Shown in pieces: positions 59,180 to 64,000 of a stretch of DNA of 64,000 nt; position 1 is the first letter of the stretch, and each line of letters opens with the position of its first letter. The position numbers were made by a program, and so were the translations under genes. The DNA is from Notospermus geniculatus (Eukaryota > Nemertea > Pilidiophora > Heteronemertea > Lineidae), in the NCBI GenBank assembly GCA_002633025.1, contig NMRB01000119.1:416553-480552 (forward strand), in the 5' to 3' direction. Below the pieces are notes generated by a model, which worked only from the letters and a program-made list of their open reading frames with translations, made no database searches and was not told the origin of the DNA.

Positions 59180-60320
59180 GGCAATGGTGTCATAGCTTTA
59201 TGACATAATGATGCTGCATCCTTTGTACTTTCTCTCTTGCTTCATACACTTTTGAAAGTCAAGCTTGGTGGGCTGCACTCAGTTATACGAATCCCTACAG
59301 CATAAACTTCACCCTCAAGTCATGCAAGTGCAGAACACAAAAAAAGAGTTGTGTTTTTCTCACCTTTATTCTCGTTGCCTCGACTGATGATGAAAGCAAG
59401 TGTGGGACTTCAGCAAATGATATTGGAAAGAATATGTTTTGACCGTACTGCCAGGTATTAGCATCACTTTTAGGGAATCAATAATCCGTCCTTGGTGACA
59501 ACGTGGTTGCCAAGGTCATTGCGTCGGTATCGATTTTATGGATTTACGCCGACAGGGACTGCATCATTCGCTGAGTTACGACATCAATCAAGGTTCTACT
59601 GAAGTTAAATGGTTTCTAAGGCATCTCATTAGTGGCCAAGCAGTTAGTTCTTTTAGAAATGTAGGATCTGCGTGAGGTATGGCTTGAAGAACTCAACTGC
59701 GAGTTGTTGGTGCCGTGGTGCTGGTGTAGTTTGGACATTAGAATGATCACCAGCAGCTCAGGCAGTCTGTGATTATTCTGGTCAAGCACTGACTTGTTCT
59801 TTTAGAAGATCTGTGTAGGCCTACCTGTCATCGCCATGGGTGGTGTTCGCTTGAAGAATTCAACTGTGAGTTGTTGATAATGGTGGTCTGGTACCGTCTC
59901 TGTGTTAGAGTGCTCATCAACGACCACAGTCTGGCCTCTCAGTCTTCCCTTGGGAGTCAAGACGGGAGAACGACTGACTCCCTGCCATTGTAACAGCTTC
60001 TGGCGTCTCCTTGTCAATCGTTAATTGGTCTCATCACATCAAAACAAAGCTGGTTACCATGGAGTTGTCCGGTCAGTAAAAGGAGATGACCCCTGGTTCA
60101 TCACGATGATTACTCTGATTAGAGGGTATCATTGGTGGTGGGTCATTTCAATGGATGTTGGGGGTTCAATGATTGTTTCTCACACAACTTGGCTCTCGAT
60201 TGCCAACTACAGTGATAGAAAGTTATGGGTAGTCATTTGCGTTGTCGTTGGTACCATCATTAGGAAACCAACAACAGTGAGCCAAAGTCCCATGATAAAA
60301 CTTACTTGAAAGAGTGCCTA
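59180..60320. other. Complexin first intron, no exon seen
   Basis: No coding exon for complexin helices is visible. Repeated phrases TTGGTGGTGGTCTGGTA-like and GAATTCAACTGTGAGTTGTTG suggest old duplicated sequence at 59690-59900. Confidence 0.4.
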
Positions 60321-60324
60321 AAAT

Positions 60325-60432
60325 AGGCGATATTATTGCCAATCTTTCTTCCACCCGTCATGCCAGAAGCACATGCCCCTATTTTGGGCCCCATATTGTG
60401 CAATAATATTGATCGTGTATGGCCTGCTTTAA
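60325..60432. mobile_element. Partial MITE copy, family of 42578-42736
   Basis: It matches the right two-thirds of the 42.6-kb element, from GATATTATTGCCAATCTTTC to TGTATGGCCTGCTTTAA. The left terminal repeat is absent. Confidence 0.8.
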
Positions 60433-60439
60433 GGTCCCA

Positions 60440-63320
60440 GTTCCTGGTGGTTTTTAGGAAGCCAGGCAGTTGTCGGTTCGGCGTGTGTCTGACCTACTTT
60501 CTAGTTGTTTGTCCGTTCGTTGGTGACGTCATGTCCTTTACTTCGAAGAGCTGGTTATTAGCTAAGCATAATATATCAAAGGAAGTCCACTAATGACGCT
60601 AATGTCTTTGTCCTCTTTGTCGTCAGCTGAGTATCTGGGGACAGTTTGACTGATCTGGTTTACAGGTACGCTGACCCCGAATATCCAGATTTTCCTCGCT
60701 AGAACACTTGCGAAGCGACTCCTGGTGGTGCAATGACTGCAGGACATTCTTCAAGTGGCTCTATCTCTGTTTCCCGACGCAAGACCGCACCAAATGGATT
60801 CATCTTTGATTAGTTGGGGAGGCTTTTTTCAGCAACATTGTCTTCTCAAAAGCATATTCAAATGGCTCATCTTTCTTTTCCAACCCGAGACTGCACCAAA
60901 TGGATTCTTCTTGGGCAGTTGGCCAGACACTTTTTAGCCCATTGGCTTCTCCAAAGCTTTTGAAGATGCACACTCTATAAAAACACTCTCATGGTGGACC
61001 CACCTCCCTTTGCGGCAAAGGTTATTAGTCAGTCAGGTGTATACTGGTTTAGATGTCTTGATCGGTGTTCCTTCTGATGTAGGGCCACCTGTTACTTTCC
61101 CTCCGATTCATCGGGTGTGGAAACTGTGGGAAGCTCGAAATCATCCTGGATCAGCGGGAGTGAAGAGCAGTGGCAGCAACTTCCAGCCGGTGGTTGCCCG
61201 TGACTAAGCCAGTAACTGCCTGATCAGAACCCTTTAAAGTCAAATATTGTGAAAAACTTGATGATATTCGTTCCAGTGCATAATCACTATCATGCCTCGT
61301 TAGGTCCTCATTTTCTTCCGTAATTGCAAATGACTATTGCCGGCGGTTATTTCATAAACAGCCGTGTTCAGCCCTATTAAACAGCTATTAAGATTCTCAT
61401 AAGGATTTGCCACTCTTTTTGCCGTGCGACAAACCGCCTTTTTTCCATAAGCCCTTCAGAAACCGCCATAATTAGCCATGATCCTCAATGCTTAGTATCG
61501 GTTCTTACCTGCGTTTGACATTAAGCTTTTGGTGCAGCGGAAAGGATTCGTTTTTTCCCCAAGATGAGGCGCATGTCCCAATCGTGAAGGTTGGTAAAGA
61601 GTTTTTTTATTGGCTCATTGGATTTTTGTCATGCATGGGTAGATTTCATATTGGTCTTAAACTTGAGAATGCCTATGATAGCCTACCTGTTGAAGATATT
61701 TCTTAAGATTCACCCACCTCTCTGAATTGTGATGAAGGAGAGCTTTATCATTTCCAGCTTTCTCATATTACGTTGCATTGAAAATTCATCAGGAATTCAA
61801 CTAAACACTTCCTTTACTGATAAGTGTCAATTTATTGTGGTGTTTAAAGTGCAGGTGTCATTATCCTCTCATCTTGTGAAGTTCAAATTGGTCTGACTTC
61901 AGAGTGATGCTTCAAATCTGATAGTCCACATCCGTCTTTCATTGCTAATGGACACGCAGCGTTCTACCCTTAAGCTGAACACACGTGCCGCTAAGTAACT
62001 CAACAAAATTGATTCTAATTCAAACGGTAATATGGTTTTTAGAGAATAATGGGAATCGCTGATGACGGTTTCCAATCATTGAAAAATTGGAACAGAAGTC
62101 TTCGGATTAATCGTGCGTCCATGATTTCTTCCTCCATCAAATTGTATTTCGATCATGGCGTTTGATTGGTTGGTGAGGATTGTTAGGAAAGCCGTGTCTC
62201 AGATGGTCGTGATTTTCTCTGTGGGGGCTGAATTAAACCTGTTGTGCTGCAGTCTGAATACGGGCATGGGGGAAACTTTAAAAGGCTGCGGCGTTCAAGT
62301 TAAGTGCCATCACACTATGTAATGCAACTCGTCATGAGAGTGTCTCATCGTGGGGGGTCGACACTTGCAGTGATCACTGGTAGGCATGTCCACCCTATGC
62401 AACTGGCCATAGCCCTTCTAAATTGTGGCTTTCAAATCATGTGACGAAATGAATAATTCTGATTGGCTACGACTCCCAGATCATGTCGCAAACCTATTCC
62501 GCATGTCTCAGTGCGACCCGATCATCCAAAGTATTGGCTGCAGAGACTCAACATGTTCAGTCGCTGGCAACTGAGTCACGCAACTGCTGGCAACTAGGTG
62601 TGAAGGTGTCTACAATGGAATAATCACATCGTAATGAGTCGAGTGGGGGGAAGGGGCTTAAGGGGCTAAACATTCTGTCGCCAATCAACCAGCTCAATAA
62701 CATGACAGCAGACTGCGGTATTCAGGGAACCAAATCTGGTTTATCGGTGTTCAACTTCAAAGCAATGGTCTAACGAGGTCGCCTTACAAATACCACATCT
62801 CACACGTTTAATGTAAGACGATACAATCTCATTCTAACCCACTAATACCAGTAATCAATTCCGAGTTACTATGGCAACGATAGATTCTGGTTCCCTGTCC
62901 ACACGCAATTCTAACATGTATCAATTAAAGTTTAAATTGAGAAATCCGGCAATCAAAGACTGAAGAAACTTTGATTCATTTCTTAATAGTTCAGGCGGGA
63001 ATCCCTGTAAATGTTTGTTTAATGAGTAAAGCCCTGATTTAACACTGAAGACTGTGATTTCTGCTTGTGCCTGGGTCATCAACTTCTCAGCGACTGTAAC
63101 ATCATCAGTTGCAGGTTTACTTAACCATCATGTGGCTACAAGCTCCTTCGTTCAGTCGGAGGTCACTACACTTCATTACTGTTGATTTTGTCATCTCCGT
63201 GTCCCTTCTTTTATGAGACTGTGGTGAAATTTTTTGGTGATCAAAAGGAGCTGCACCTCATGCGAGTTCACTCTTTGTGAGCTATTCATCGTTGGTGGTT
63301 TCCACCTTATGACATATGCT
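60440..63320. other. Complexin first intron continued, no gene seen
   Basis: No complexin-like or other recognised exon on either strand. Confidence 0.4.
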
Positions 63321-63454
63321 TAAGCGGGGTTCATTGGCACACGGATCCGTTCCGTTTCCAGTCTGTTTGCCCCTAGTTTTCCGGATATGACAGAGCCACA
63401 ATTTTTTACGGATCTGAATTGGACAAAATCTGTGCGCCAATGAACCCCGCTTTA
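63321..63454. mobile_element. Short MITE with TAAGCGGGGTTCATTGGC ends
   Basis: TAAGCGGGGTTCATTGGC at 63321 is inverted at 63454 (GCCAATGAACCCCGCTTTA). ACGGATC/GGATCTG motifs occur inside. It has TA-type flanks. Confidence 0.85.
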
Positions 63455-64000
63455 GAGCTGTGATATCAACGACTGCCAGGAGTTTTCTATGGCTGAGTTG
63501 TCCGTGAAGAGAAAAACTCTCACTGCGGAGTGGCACCTGAAAGCCAATAAAAAAGAACTCAGGAGTGGTAATTCAGGAAACCTGACCTCTAAAAACATCT
63601 GCTGAGATAATCAACTCACACTGTTAGATGATGTCAGAGTCACTGCACATGACGTCAGAGTCACATTGGAATAGAAGATCTAATCATTGGGTTGAATGTT
63701 ACGGATGCTGTCGCAGTATGCCCAAGACAGCGTACCGGGATTAGAAGCTGTAATCATCGATGTGACTGTTGCAGATGTTTCCGCTGTACAACCAAGACGG
63801 CTCGGCTCCAAGGTGACAATCAGGACGATGACAGCCGTGGCCCATTCCAACGTGATGTTAATTGAACCGAGTAACCGCTGACATGAAGAAAATGACCTGT
63901 AGCCTGTTGCCGGCTTCTGCTCAGGGCGGTCGTGACGAAAGATGACCAGCTTCTCATCATTCCCAAGATCATCATTCCAGGATGTTGTCATGTCACGATG

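Noticed and set aside
1-64000. CRISPR arrays, operons, ribosome binding sites, phage or bacterial defence systems
   Set aside because: The window is intron-containing animal DNA. The repeats seen are tandem minisatellites, SINEs and inverted-repeat transposons, not spaced CRISPR repeats.

Overview
The window is animal nuclear DNA. Genes are broken into short exons with consensus GT/AG splice sites. The intergenic and intronic DNA is packed with small inverted-repeat transposons and tRNA-derived SINEs, the base composition is moderately AT-rich, and the palindrome TACATGTA recurs throughout. No bacterial features are present. A large Calx-beta adhesion GPCR, an SLC18-type transporter and an arthropod-like complexin N-terminus fit a bilaterian invertebrate, probably marine. 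I cannot name the phylum from this sequence alone. One 370-base run of N (18787-19156) and four single N bases mark an unfinished assembly.

Layout. (1) 1-2.7 kb: nested and adjacent inverted-repeat elements, then what looks like the 5' end of a piggyBac-like transposon. (2) 4.76-21.1 kb, minus strand: the first 25 coding exons of an ADGRV1 (VLGR1/GPR98) orthologue, from the signal peptide through about ten Calx-beta modules, the LamG/pentraxin-like module and two further Calx-beta modules. Intron phases fit at every junction, giving 1771 uninterrupted codons. The gene continues past the left edge. (3) 26.1-31.1 kb, minus strand: an unrecognised eight-exon gene of about 207 residues, basic at the N-terminus and rich in Ser/Asn/Asp/Glu after it. 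Two of its exons lie in a recent tandem duplication, and only one copy carries a palindromic element. (4) 31.8-42.7 kb: no convincing gene, but several MITEs, a pyrimidine-only minisatellite and some broken coding-like frames. (5) 42.9-44.6 kb, minus strand: a single-coding-exon SLC18/VMAT-like transporter of 571 residues. (6) 44.7-58.7 kb: non-coding, with tandem repeats and palindromes. (7) 58.7-58.9 kb, plus strand: first coding exon of complexin. The rest of that gene lies beyond a first intron of more than 5 kb and outside the window. A hammerhead-ribozyme-like core lies in this intron on the opposite strand.

The genes do not form an operon or an obvious pathway. ADGRV1 is an adhesion receptor of sensory and neural cells, complexin is a SNARE regulator, and SLC18 proteins load secretory vesicles, so all three known families are expected in neural or sensory cells. 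That shared theme may be coincidence. No clearly new multi-gene system was found. The least ordinary items are the transporter that has lost most of the charged VMAT residues, the exon duplication whose copies cannot all be read in tandem, the hammerhead-like core, and the nested MITE families that share terminal motifs.
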